This document shows, one piece after another, positions 12,881-21,871 of a stretch of 64,000 bases of DNA. Both the position numbers and the translations under genes were made by a program. The DNA comes from Megalonaias nervosa. Lineage: Eukaryota > Mollusca > Bivalvia > Unionida > Unionidae. Under the pieces are notes generated by a model. The model did no database searches, was not told the DNA's origin, and saw nothing but the letters and a program-made list of their open reading frames with translations. The stretch lies in contig JAECUM010001167.1 of the NCBI GenBank assembly GCA_016617855.1, positions 62,001-126,000 on the forward strand, written 5' to 3'. Within the stretch, counting starts at the first letter, position 1. Each line of letters opens with the position of its first letter.

Positions 12881-13486
12881 CTTGTGTTTGTTGCACCAAG
12901 TTTAGGGATTGATGAGGTCCCAAATTATCATAAGACATGCATGATGAATCCTAAATTTTGTCAGTTCCATATTGGCAAAAATTTTGTTGGAATTTATAAC
13001 CTGTACCAGTTTAGCATATTGTCTGAAACAATCACAAAACAATCTTTTCCAAGTCAATCAAATCAAGCCATAGAGAATTATCAACCCAATGTGGCTAAAC
13101 ATTTCTTCATCACAAAGTCCTATATGACACTTTTTGCTGTCCAAGTCTGGCCTATGTTTCTTTGAAGAAACAATTATATCTGACTCAGTGGCTGCCTCAC
13201 ATGTTATCCTCCACTTTCCTTCTCTAAATCTTATTTGCAAGGATAATTTAGTAAACTCTTGTTTTTCTAAGTGCAAAAACATTCCCTCATTTGTTAACAA
13301 CTTCAAGAAAAGTAATTGTTACCTAAATTTTGTTGTTCACATGTAAATACAAATATAAGCCATTCATTATGTAAATACAAACTTAAGCTATTAATTAAAC
13401 TTGTACACATGATCACTTGCTGTACTATCACAGTAATGAGTACATTGACACAGATCCAAGCATTCTGTGTGCTTGAGATCGTATAC

Positions 13487-13665
13487 CAGGGGTGCACAAC
13501 ATTTTACGGCCAAGAGCCAGATTGCATTTTCTAAGACCATTCGAGGGCCGCAAACACTAATTTCTTTAATATAATTACTGTTCATGGGCCAGATCTCTGT
13601 GTCTTTTTAATTTGCCCTGAGGGCCAGACAGAACACGTTCGCGGGCCAGGGCTTGTGCACCCCTA
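13487..13665. mobile_element. hAT-type MITE with 8-bp target duplication
   Basis: A 179-bp element starting CAGGGGTGCACAA and ending TTGTGCACCCCTA, so the ends are inverted with one terminal mismatch. It is flanked by perfect 8-bp direct repeats TCGTATAC at 13479-13486 and 13666-13673, the target-site length of hAT elements. The interior has repeated 'GGGCCAG'/'GGGCCGC' motifs and no coding capacity. The exact duplication implies a fairly recent insertion, here into PDK intron 1. Confidence 0.9.
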
Positions 13666-14706
13666 TCGTATACAGTATGGCCAGTTAAAGGTTGATACAA
13701 TGATTAAATATTGAAAACCAGAGCCTGACTGGCTTTTTTTTCACAAAGGAAACAGCATTTGTCCCCGACAAGAGCTTTGGTATAGTTTTCTTTTCTAACT
13801 TTGATGGAATGTTTAGGTACAGAATGTAATCAGCACGGTGAAACCTGTATATAATGGCCAATCAAGGGACACAATACAATTGTTCACTACAAACTGGTAT
13901 CCTTTATAGACATTATCAGTACTCATGATGTGTTAATGCACTTACAAAGGGAACCTATGGCTATCACTGGTTAATATCATGTACACACCAGTCATATAGA
14001 GTTACTACTTTTGTGTACATCGCAAGAAGTTTCCTCCATGGCTTCCACAGGGCGCTTTCTGACCCAAGAAAATAATGAAAAATGATTATTCCTGCTCCTT
14101 TTAAATTTAACACATCCCTGCCAAAGTGAACAAAATGTGTTCATTGCCAATAAATATAAGCTCATTCATCGGCTGACAGCACAAGATAAACAATGGTCGC
14201 AGTATTGTTTGGGCAAGTACAATGCAAAGAGTGAACCTCATGCAGATGCCATAATATATGTGTATACAATTAAACTGTCATAAATAAATAAATAAATTAA
14301 AAAATTAAAAAGATGATAGACCAACAAGTTGTTCTCTATCTTATCTTTATTCTACATTACTAGTACCGTAGTGGCACCACCAGTCATGTCCAAAATTAAA
14401 AACAAAGGTGGAGAACCACAGGCACTTGGTTCTGGGATAAACTAATGTGTACACTCACCAATTAACACACTGGTGAGTGCGCTCATTAGTTTACCCCGGA
14501 ATCAAATGCCTGTGCAGAGAACAACCGGATGATCTGTGTGTGGAGCACAACCAAAGCCATGGCGGCCCCAGCTTGTCACTAACCATAACCCATTAAAAAT
14601 GCATCAAACCGATTCTACATCCATGCGACTTAAGGTCTCTGCTTTTTGTGTTGTAAGATTCGTGTAGCAGTGTTTTTGACATGCCAAGTTACAAGAAACT
14701 TCCTAC

Positions 14707-14998
14707 CAAATTCAGTCAACTGTTCCAAAGTGAGTGAGGAAGGACAGTACTTGGAATATTTATCACACTCGGGGTTATCAGGAGAAGATTCAGAATACAG
14801 GCTCTTCTTCCTTCTAACTGCACTTTTACTCGATGTTTCCTCCGCTGTATGTTGTTCATCTTTGCTCCCATATGCCTTAACGTTCGTGTCCAAGTCCTTT
14901 TTAGTTGAGACACATCGGAAAAACTGCTGAAAGATGCCAACCACCCTTTGTTCATACAACTTCCGGACAGTTAATGCAATTCCAAAACGTAAAGACAT
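14707..14998 (-). CDS. PDK: Pyruvate dehydrogenase kinase, exon 1 with transit peptide
   Basis: First coding exon on the minus strand. The frame is open upstream to about 15028, but only a TTG is there, so I choose the ATG at 14998 (MSLRFGIALTVRKLYEQRVV). The Arg-rich, acid-free start is a typical mitochondrial presequence. The exon ends KYSKYCPSSLTLEQLTEFG, matching the 'FSKFSPSPLSMKQFLDFG' start of the PDK fold, and the Gly codon is split by the donor GTAGGA at 14706. Between presequence and fold is a charged linker of about 45 residues that I do not recall in vertebrate PDKs. Intron 1 (about 3.9 kb) leads to exon 2. Confidence 0.85.
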
Positions 14999-15998
14999 GT
15001 TCAAGATATAAAGTCCAAAAATTGACAAAGTTACGTCGATCTACTTCACATGAACCGCTTCGATAACGTCTGCAGTATACTGTTTTCCGACTACGTGCTT
15101 ATTAACCACAACCTGCGTATAAGTCTAAAAATAGAATTATCTCCGCCTATTTGTTTACATCATGATGGGTCCGCTGAACATGGTTAGTTTCTGCTGATCA
15201 ACGAGTACCCAAGGTCAGTCTATATACAAATAGATGGAAATAACAATTCTTCTGACATGAACTAAATTATGGATAGCAATAATGCACTGACAACAAGCTT
15301 ATAAATACATAGCTCTTGACGTGGCACACTGTACCAGTCTAAGGCGGAATTTGCTCGTTTGCAGATATGTTACAGACCCCGTCCAGTGGTCAGGTCGCTC
15401 AAGACCGATAAGAGGCAGTCACTGACCTATATACCAAAGTGCGATTGCCTTGTTACTCAATACATTTCCACTTCATGCTTCTCTCTCTGTTTATCGTTTC
15501 CTGCCCGTTAGCAATACAATGGCGATGGACATTAACCTTAGAGATGCTAATCTATGAAGCTTGTCGCACAGCAAATTTAACTTGTCCCTCCACATTATTC
15601 CCATAAATTATTCCTTGACAATAAGAAATGAAATGTGTGCATAAATACTAAACTCACCCGAAATGTTGCATTTTGTCTCTGGGTTATCAAAATTATTTGG
15701 TCTGCGAAGTTATAAAATATGCTAAAACAGACTATCTTATGAAAACTGTTTTAATAAAATATATGTAGCAGGTGCATATATTTTATAATTTTGTATGTTC
15801 ATGATTTAATTAGGCAGAAGTGGGTATCTTATTATTTTATGTAGTTAATGTTTATTGATGAGTGAAATAAAGTCATCAGTTGCAATTACTGTTATTCTCA
15901 TATTTACACGTTATTTAGTCAATTAGGCAACCTTGAACCACGATTACCTGTTCGAGTTTTGTTCACTCTGAGCAATGAAGCTACCCTGATTTCTGTTT

Positions 15999-16156
15999 AT
16001 GTTGGGTTGTTCTGGGTTTTTATACTGTATGACAAGTGGTGAGTAACTTTATGGTTGGTTAGTTTGCTACTTGTTTTTATAAACAACACAGCACGAACAG
16101 CATTAGTGGTGGTCGTTCCATCGAAGCTTCTGAACGGTGCTGGTCATGGGAATGCA
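15999..16156 (+). CDS. Two tentative small exons, unknown protein
   Basis: An ATG at 15999 opens a 40-bp frame ending at a GTGAGT donor (16039). A CAG acceptor at 16091 opens a 65-bp frame (RTALVVVVPSKLLNGAGHGN) ending at GTAAGAAC. Splice phases agree and the joined start is hydrophobic, as in a secreted protein. It would be divergent from PDK, about 1 kb away. I recognise no family, and chance cannot be excluded. Confidence 0.2.
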
Positions 16157-17053
16157 GTAAGAACAGTGCCTGATGATTCATTTGCTTCAAGGAAGATTAT
16201 ATTTGACCTTTGTCCCATATGATAATGTAAATAGATTTATAATATAGTTAGTGTAACAGTTTTGTTTACATATACTATGTGTATTTCTTTGAATGTTTGT
16301 TGGTGTATTTAGTACCTTTAATAGGTTATCAACCTGCATATTTTTTGCTGAGCCGATCATTCTTTCCATACGCTTGTCTGTCTGTCTGTCTGTCTGTTCT
16401 CTACTTTTGCTCTATACACTGATTGTTTTGTGTTTAGATTCATTTTGTCCACTATCTCTCTAGATGGATAATTAATAAACATATGGGGTAGTAAGTCATT
16501 CGTACTGAATGTATTGTAAACTGAACCAATGCATACATGCAGAACAATAATGCACTGATGACGGTATTGTTATTTATAGTAAATGCATTTTTATTGTATT
16601 TGCAGGGTGTAAGAAAACAGGAGAAATGTATTTATCTCCATTTACCAACCTCGTGCACAATAAACCCAATTTCTTATAACAAATACTAGACTTGTATTTT
16701 TTATTCTGTGAGTAGAAGGCAAGTGCTGTAACATAAAGGGGAGGGGGATTTTTATTGCTACCATATCATGACATAATGGAGCGCTTTTTTGATCAGTCGT
16801 AATGTCATACCCCTGTTTGAAATGATAGTGACGTTTTAATTCTATGGATTGTAACACTGACCCATTTGGGTATCGATAAAACAACACAAAAATAATACAA
16901 GAAAATGCGAGGGAAAAATATTAGGAAAATAATGCATGTTTTATTGTTCGGTCTTTCTCTATCATTACATGTGCTGATTATCAACCTCCACAAGCAGGTT
17001 TGAGTAACCACCACCATCCCCCAAAAAATAAATAAGTTAATAATAAAACTTAC

Positions 17054-17232
17054 CAAAATCGACTAAAGTCTGAATGGAAACCGGTTGAGGATGAAACTGA
17101 CAATAATGTTCCAGAAGAAATCCTAGTTGCTGCATTAAATATCTTGTGGCCCTCATTTTTATTTTCTGCACAATTTGTTAATTTAAAATTTGTATGTCCG
17201 CTTATAGTTAGCCGGTAGAACTCGGCTTCCAT
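17054..17232 (-). CDS. Possible first coding exon, unknown gene
   Basis: The minus strand has an ATG at 17232 followed by 59 open codons (MEAEFYRLTISGHTNFKL...) ending exactly at a strong donor, TTTTG|GTAAGTTTT, at 17053. Composition is unbiased and Ser/Thr-rich at the end. I recognise no domain and found no clear next exon between here and the PDK promoter at about 15 kb. It may be an alternative upstream exon or a separate small gene. Confidence 0.35.
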
Positions 17233-18204
17233 TCTACATGTATGTCAAGATATCTATAAATCAAGGTCAATACACATGGATGACGTCATGGAAATATTGT
17301 TAGACGGGAGGCATAATAAGAAATAAATTCCAATACAGGTACGGGATAAAGCAGCGGATTATCATTGGCTCGTTCGCAGGAAGTTGACTGGCATAGCCGC
17401 TTATGTATTGAAAGACATGGTTTAAATTTTCGACTTTTTCCTTTGTCTGTTTGCTAAAGGCCATATTGAGAGATACGTTTTCAAGAAATATCTTGAAATA
17501 TTTCGTGGACCCCTGTGCGTTTCATACTCTTGTTTTATGGTATAGTAAAAGTCACACAGGTCACGTAAGTTAGCATTCAACAACGATTATTACTGTCATT
17601 TATAGGGGGCGCTCACCAGTTATTGTGTACTTTTGAGAGAGTGACGTATGTAAGGTGAAGTTGTTTGCATTTAAAACATGCACAGTGGAGAGAATGTTGG
17701 CATACATCTATGCTACTTTGATGTAATGTGGCTGACATTTCTTTGGATATTGTACTTTTGGAAATTGTAAATGATCTTAGCACACTGCTAACTAAAATGA
17801 CTGCTCCCTTGTGCTCCAAAACTCAACCTGAATTTGTCTGAAGTACACTATCCTTGGCAGCTATTAAAATAGGGAAAATGAATTTTGCCAGACTAGACAA
17901 TACCAGCTTCTGAAAGTGCAATGAATGAATTACTAAATATATAAAATGTAAAAAAAGTTATCAGCTCTTTTTTTTTACAATTTACCTCTGAAGTTCAGGA
18001 AGTGAAAATGACCAAGTGGAGCTAGCACTTTTTAGAAAGGTGCACATCTGGAGTAAGGCCAAGCTGTATACTCTATAACCCATATTACACCCATCAATCA
18101 TGCACCAAAATAAAGGGAATTAAAGGTTCTTTTAACAATACCTAAGATATACAAGGTCTTTTTTAAATAGCCAGTATAACTAGTGAGGAAACCCGGAGGA
18201 AGTC

Positions 18205-18256
18205 TTTTTCTTTAAAATTCTAACCCTATGCAAAATACGAAACTGTAGAGCGCCAC
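18205..18256 (+). repeat. Flanking direct repeat, left copy
   Basis: About 52 bp (CTTTAAAATTCTAACCCTAT, then GCAAAATACGAAACTGTAGA and GCGCCACC) recur nearly identically at 33267-33317, in the same orientation. The two copies bracket the 14-kb virus-like element: this one is about 1 kb to its left, the other about 70 bp to its right. It is probably part of a dispersed repeat. Confidence 0.75.
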
Positions 18257-18725
18257 CTTAAAACAAATATAAAAATGTATGCAATTATTTTTCTTATTTT
18301 CATATTATTATGTATGATGTTCTGAATAAAATGGTACCTTAACATTGATTTTATGCATGAAAATAAGCTAATTATGCTTATTTTGCTCTTGCTTACATAA
18401 TTTGCCATAAGGCATATTTGTGTGAGAAGTGACCTTATTATGGGGAAATTAGAAGTCTTAGAATATAGGAATAAAGTCAACTTAAATTTAAAACTGTTGC
18501 ATTAAGTTAAAAAAAATATATAGTGAAAATATTTCTTTTCATTTATTTGCAATGAAATTAAAAAATAAATGAGGAGAAAGCAAATTTGTTTCTTCCATAT
18601 TAAACAATAAGTTAATATTTTACCCTTTGACCTTTGACCTTTATGACCCTCACCTGTCCATCTCTTTTCAAACTGTAAAATTTATTGTTGACATCTCAGG
18701 AATAATTATGGCTAGTTTCATGTTC

Positions 18726-19035
18726 TTGTGGCCTAGTGGTTAGAGCGTCCGCCTCAGATGCGAGAGGTCGTGGGTTCGATCCTTGGCCGAGTCATACCAA
18801 AGACTTACAAAAATGGTACTAACAGCTGCCTCGCTTGGCGCTCAGCATTAAGAGGTTAGTGTTAGGACTGGTCGGCCTGGTGTCTGGATAATGTGACTGG
18901 GTGGGACATCATGCTACATGTCTGCGGCATGATGCCCCAGTGATAGACATCACTATAAACTGCCACACTGCAGACATCGTAGCGATATGACTGAAAAATT
19001 GTTAAAGCTACGTTAAAAATCCAAATCACACATCA
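18726..19035 (+). mobile_element. tRNA-derived SINE, full-length
   Basis: The head has RNA polymerase III box A-like GTGGCCTAGTGGTTAGAGCG and box B GGTTCGATCC at tRNA spacing. It is followed by a body containing GCTGCCTCGCTTGGCGCTCA and GTTAGTGTTAGGACTGGTCG, and a 3' end GCTACGTTAAAAATCCAAAT. I recall similar bodies in molluscan SINEs. A 5'-truncated inverted copy is at 61105-61330. Confidence 0.85.
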
Positions 19036-19227
19036 CACACTGTCTTTCAGAATAACCCTGGTTGCTATGTTGACAAAATGCAATGTGCATTTTTAAAATA
19101 GCTCACTTTTCATCATGGGGGGGGGGGGCTGTACCTGTTTGAGACTCTGACACTAATAAATACTGTTCTGAGGGGGTGAAATACAGGAGAATTATTCAAA
19201 AGGACTGTTTTGATGCTTGCGACTTAA

Positions 19228-19232
19228 ATATT
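19228..19232. repeat. Target-site duplication of element 1 (ATATT)
   Basis: ATATT immediately precedes the AG that begins element 1, and ATATT at 33197-33201 immediately follows the CT that ends it. Polintons usually make 6-bp duplications; a 6-bp reading here (AATATT versus ATATTT) does not match, so I score it as 5 bp. Confidence 0.7.
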
Positions 19233-19508
19233 AGCAGCAGGGAGGGTGAACCCTACAAATTAGATTCGAGCAAACATATCTAAAACAAAGATTTCACACG
19301 AAAAAAAATTTAAAGAAAAGGTCAATAACGTCAAACTGAAACCTCTAACTTTCCGTATAACACCACTGATGAGATCACCGGTGATGAGATCACCGGGAGT
19401 TAATTCGCGCTGTTACTTTGCCGTTGACATTCGCGTTTATAAAATTTTGTGAGTGATCGCTTATGTAATCGTGCACGCAATTTTTGTTAGCCCACCCTCC
19501 CTGCTGCT
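19233..19508 (+). repeat. Left terminal module bounded by inverted tip copies
   Basis: The element tip AGCAGCAGGGAGGGTG (19233-19248) occurs inverted as CACCCTCCCTGCTGCT at 19493-19508, enclosing a 276-bp non-coding module. The module includes a direct repeat of GATGAGATCACCGG around 19370-19397 with a palindromic TCACCGGTGA. The right arm has the same arrangement (32918-33196). In element 2 the boundaries are kept but the interior is different and shorter. Confidence 0.85.
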
Positions 19509-20029
19509 GTGGTTTTTATCCAAATATTGTATCAAGTCCGTTACGATATCTTGACCTCGGATCATGCAAGTTTATTGTTATAAAACCAAATGGGGTAGCT
19601 TGTGCTTTTGAAAAAAAGTGTTTGAACTTAATCATGTCCATGTCACCTGAACACCAAGTATAATAAATATTTTGCAGCGTATGATTATCAACTCCGTTAA
19701 ACACAACTAAAATATTGCAATTATCCCTGATCACTTTTGGAATTTGTGTATAACGCTGTGTAACATAAATCACGTCTGTATTTTTATGTCTACCTCGAGA
19801 AAATATCCTAGCTGGATTTGATTGTTTGTCCAGCATGACATCATCGTATACTACTAAATTATTAATACTTCCATCAAGGTCATCTACAGATGGCGCTTCA
19901 TCAACATCGGTGATAAAATCAATAACGTCACTGTCTTCATTTAACAATTTTGCATTTTCATTAAAATCTTTAAGTACTTCATAGCATCGCTGATCATCTA
20001 CAGATGGTGCTACTACATACAATTTATTC
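19233..20029 (+). repeat. Left terminal inverted repeat (~800 bp)
   Basis: Sequence from 19233 to about 20029 reappears in inverse orientation at 32382-33196. It includes the outer terminal module and the 3' two-thirds of the ATPase gene; homology stops inside the ATPase codons for the segment between Walker A and 'APSVDDQR'. Small substitutions and a 15-bp net difference separate the arms. Confidence 0.9.
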
Positions 20030-20181
20030 CACTTGAGCCATCTCATTATCAAAGTAAACAATAATTGCGTCTTCCCACTTCCAGATGGACCTATTATTAT
20101 CATTCTGATAGAATTCGGTAGCGCTGGGTGATGCTTTACTGGTTCTTGTTTTCGTGTCGCAGAAAAGTCAATTATATCCAT
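19516..20181 (-). CDS. A32/FtsK-like genome-packaging ATPase
   Basis: 221 aa, intact. In double-jelly-roll viruses and Polintons this ATPase pumps DNA into the capsid. Walker A is GPSGSGKT near residues 32-39, Walker B is NLVVYDDV near 107-114, and the YVTQRYTQIPKVIRDN stretch near 140-155 is the arginine-finger/sensor region typical of Polinton ATPases. The start ATG lies 12 bp from the ATG of the divergent phospholipase gene. The 3' two-thirds falls inside the terminal inverted repeat, so a headless copy sits at the other end (32388-32909). A near-identical intact homologue is in element 2 (62094-62756). Confidence 0.92.
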   Translation of the reverse strand: MDIIDFSATRKQEPVKHHPALPNSIRMIIIGPSGSGKTQLLFTLIMRWLKWNKLYVVAPSVDDQRCYEVLKDFNENAKLLNEDSDVIDFITDVDEAPSVDDLDGSINNLVVYDDVMLDKQSNPARIFSRGRHKNTDVIYVTQRYTQIPKVIRDNCNILVVFNGVDNHTLQNIYYTWCSGDMDMIKFKHFFSKAQATPFGFITINLHDPRSRYRNGLDTIFG

Positions 20182-20193
20182 ATAATAAATAAT
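20182..20193. promoter_or_regulatory. 12-bp divergent intergenic promoter
   Basis: Only 12 AT-rich bases separate the ATPase ATG (minus) from the phospholipase ATG (plus). The same 12-bp spacing is kept in element 2 (62757-62768). Core promoter elements must therefore overlap the coding regions, or a single shared initiator is used. Confidence 0.5.
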
Positions 20194-20691
20194 ATGAATT
20201 TATATTGTGTTCGATGCCGTGCAGCCACGTCTACCACTGGATTAACAATAATAACAAAAAATAAAGAGCGTGCACTGACAGGTAAGTGTGCAAAGTGTGG
20301 CACAAAAAAATATAAATTTATTTCAAACACAGCGACAGGAGGTGATATTGCTGCTTCGTTGGGAAAATTACCAGGATTACCGTGGGCGAAATATCCTGGG
20401 GAAAAACACTTACCGGGTTATAATTATTGTGGGCCTGGGCCTCGTTTAGATATTCGTCTTGACAATCAAGATCAACTGCGACCTGGAGAATATCCCGTAA
20501 ACAAGATTGATCAAGCGTGTTACGTTCATGATATTGTTTATCGAAGTAAAGATTTACAACAACGACATCTCGCCGATATCAAATTAATTCATGCCATAAA
20601 TAATATAAAAGATAAATCATTTCGAGAAAAATTAGCTGCTTTTCTGGTAAAAGCTGGTATGAAAGGTAAAATTATGTTAGAGGCTGTGTAA
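20194..20691 (+). CDS. Zinc-ribbon plus parvovirus-type phospholipase A2 protein
   Basis: 165 aa from the ATG at 20194; element 2 keeps the same start. Residues 1-43 carry two Cys pairs (YCVRC and GKCAKCG), a small zinc ribbon like DUF5679. The rest is a secreted-PLA2-like domain as in parvovirus VP1 unique regions: a calcium-loop motif YNYCGPG, then PVNKIDQAC and the catalytic HD dyad (VHDIVY), then HLADIKL with the supporting Asp. In parvoviruses this domain breaches the endosomal membrane during entry; here such a role is inferred only from the family. No signal peptide is visible, which fits a virion component. A basic, amphipathic tail ends the protein. Confidence 0.85.
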   Translation: MNLYCVRCRAATSTTGLTIITKNKERALTGKCAKCGTKKYKFISNTATGGDIAASLGKLPGLPWAKYPGEKHLPGYNYCGPGPRLDIRLDNQDQLRPGEYPVNKIDQACYVHDIVYRSKDLQQRHLADIKLIHAINNIKDKSFREKLAAFLVKAGMKGKIMLEAV

Positions 20692-20711
20692 TTAATTATA
20701 TGACTATTATA

Positions 20712-21688
20712 ATGGAGTCCATTTATTATTCCCCAAGAGGATATTGGAAGGGCAAAGCAGCGATTAGTAAAATCGCTGAAGCTGCAAAGGTTTCACGTGC
20801 TGTTGCTGCAGCGTGGTTAGCACGACAAGCAATATGGCAAATTTATCTACCGCCACCTAAAAAAATTCAGTATGCACAGTTTGATGTCAGCGTTTCCAAT
20901 GAAGTTCATCAAGCAGATATTTTATTTTTGCCACATCATACTATTAAAACACGTGGACGTAAATCACGCACATACAAATACGCGCTAACTGTCGTTGACG
21001 TTGCAAGTAGATATAAAGAAGCAGAACCACTGTCGACAAAGACAGCAACTGAAGTTGCATCTGCGTTTGAAAGAATTTATCAACGTGGTGGTCTACGATG
21101 GCCACAGTTGCTACAAGTTGATCCTGGCAAAGAATTTCTTGGTGCAGTATCGTCGTTGATGAAAAAACATAATGTCAAAATCAGACGAGGACACACCGAA
21201 ATTCATCGTGATCAGGCAATTGTTGAACGATTTAATCGAACACTTGCTGAGCGGTTATTTGGATACCAGTATGCGAAGGAAATAATTTATACAGATACAA
21301 GATCTCGAGAATGGGTTGCAAGATTACCAAGTGTGATAGCTGCGTTAAATAATGAAATTACTCGTGCAACTTCTATGAAACCTTTTAATGCGATCACAAA
21401 AAAAAAAAACATATGCCAATACAACAACGTGAATCTTCCTCTCAACCAGTATTAGATAATGTTACCGTAAGATATTTATATGACCCTGGTGAACTTGAAG
21501 GCGGTAAAAATAGAGCAACTGATCCTATCTGGAGTGTGACCACACATAAAATTTCTAGCGTGGTAAGATCCACTGGTAGACCTGCAATCTACAGACTAGA
21601 TTTAACTGCTCCTCAACGTGGATTTGTACGTGAACAATTACAAGTAATTCCTAAAGACACACAATTACCACCGCGTTCACTTTTGTAA
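20712..21688 (+). pseudogene. Polinton DDE integrase, broken at an A-run
   Basis: A retroviral-type (rve) integrase for insertion of the element. I choose the ATG at 20712 (MESIYYSPRG) because element 2 starts there too, although an in-frame ATG exists at 20700. An N-terminal helical region is followed by the catalytic core: first Asp in HQADILFLP, second in LQVDPGKEF, and Glu in AIVERFNRTL about 35 residues later. The frame is lost at a run of 12 A (about 21398-21409) and resumes in another frame (about 21410-21688) with the C-terminal SH3-like segment (RATDPIWSV..., RGFVREQLQVIP). In element 2 the A-run is 9 and the frame reads through that point. The 3' end overlaps the HNH gene on the other strand by 12 bp. 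Confidence 0.88.
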
Positions 21689-21865
21689 ATTGGAACCCCT
21701 GCGTCGATTGCATTCAAGACAGGTCAGCATCACATTATCACGTGTATGACCAAGATCACTATTAATTCTGTCTACGGTAAATTGTTTTGGATTATTAAAA
21801 GAACACTTCCACAACATGTGACAGTTACAAATTAAAACAACAATTATTCTGTCGTTGCTTAAGTG
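21677..21865 (-). CDS. HNH-type module downstream of the helicase
   Basis: An open minus-strand stretch encoding ICNCHMLWKCSFNN, then FTVDRINSDLGHTRDNVMLT and CLECNRRRG, ending at TGA. The order CxC...(V)DRI...GHTxDNV...CxxCN is the zinc-bound beta-beta-alpha HNH fold; the usual first His of 'DHI' is Arg here, so nuclease activity is doubtful. It is in the same frame as the helicase but separated by two TAA codons. I recall similar modules near the C-terminus of Polinton polymerase ORFs, so it may be a detached domain of the pol-helicase protein. No clear start codon is present apart from an internal Met. Confidence 0.55.
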   Translation of the reverse strand, partial: HLSNDRIIVVLICNCHMLWKCSFNNPKQFTVDRINSDLGHTRDNVMLTCLECNRRRGSNLQK

Positions 21866-21871
21866 TTATAA

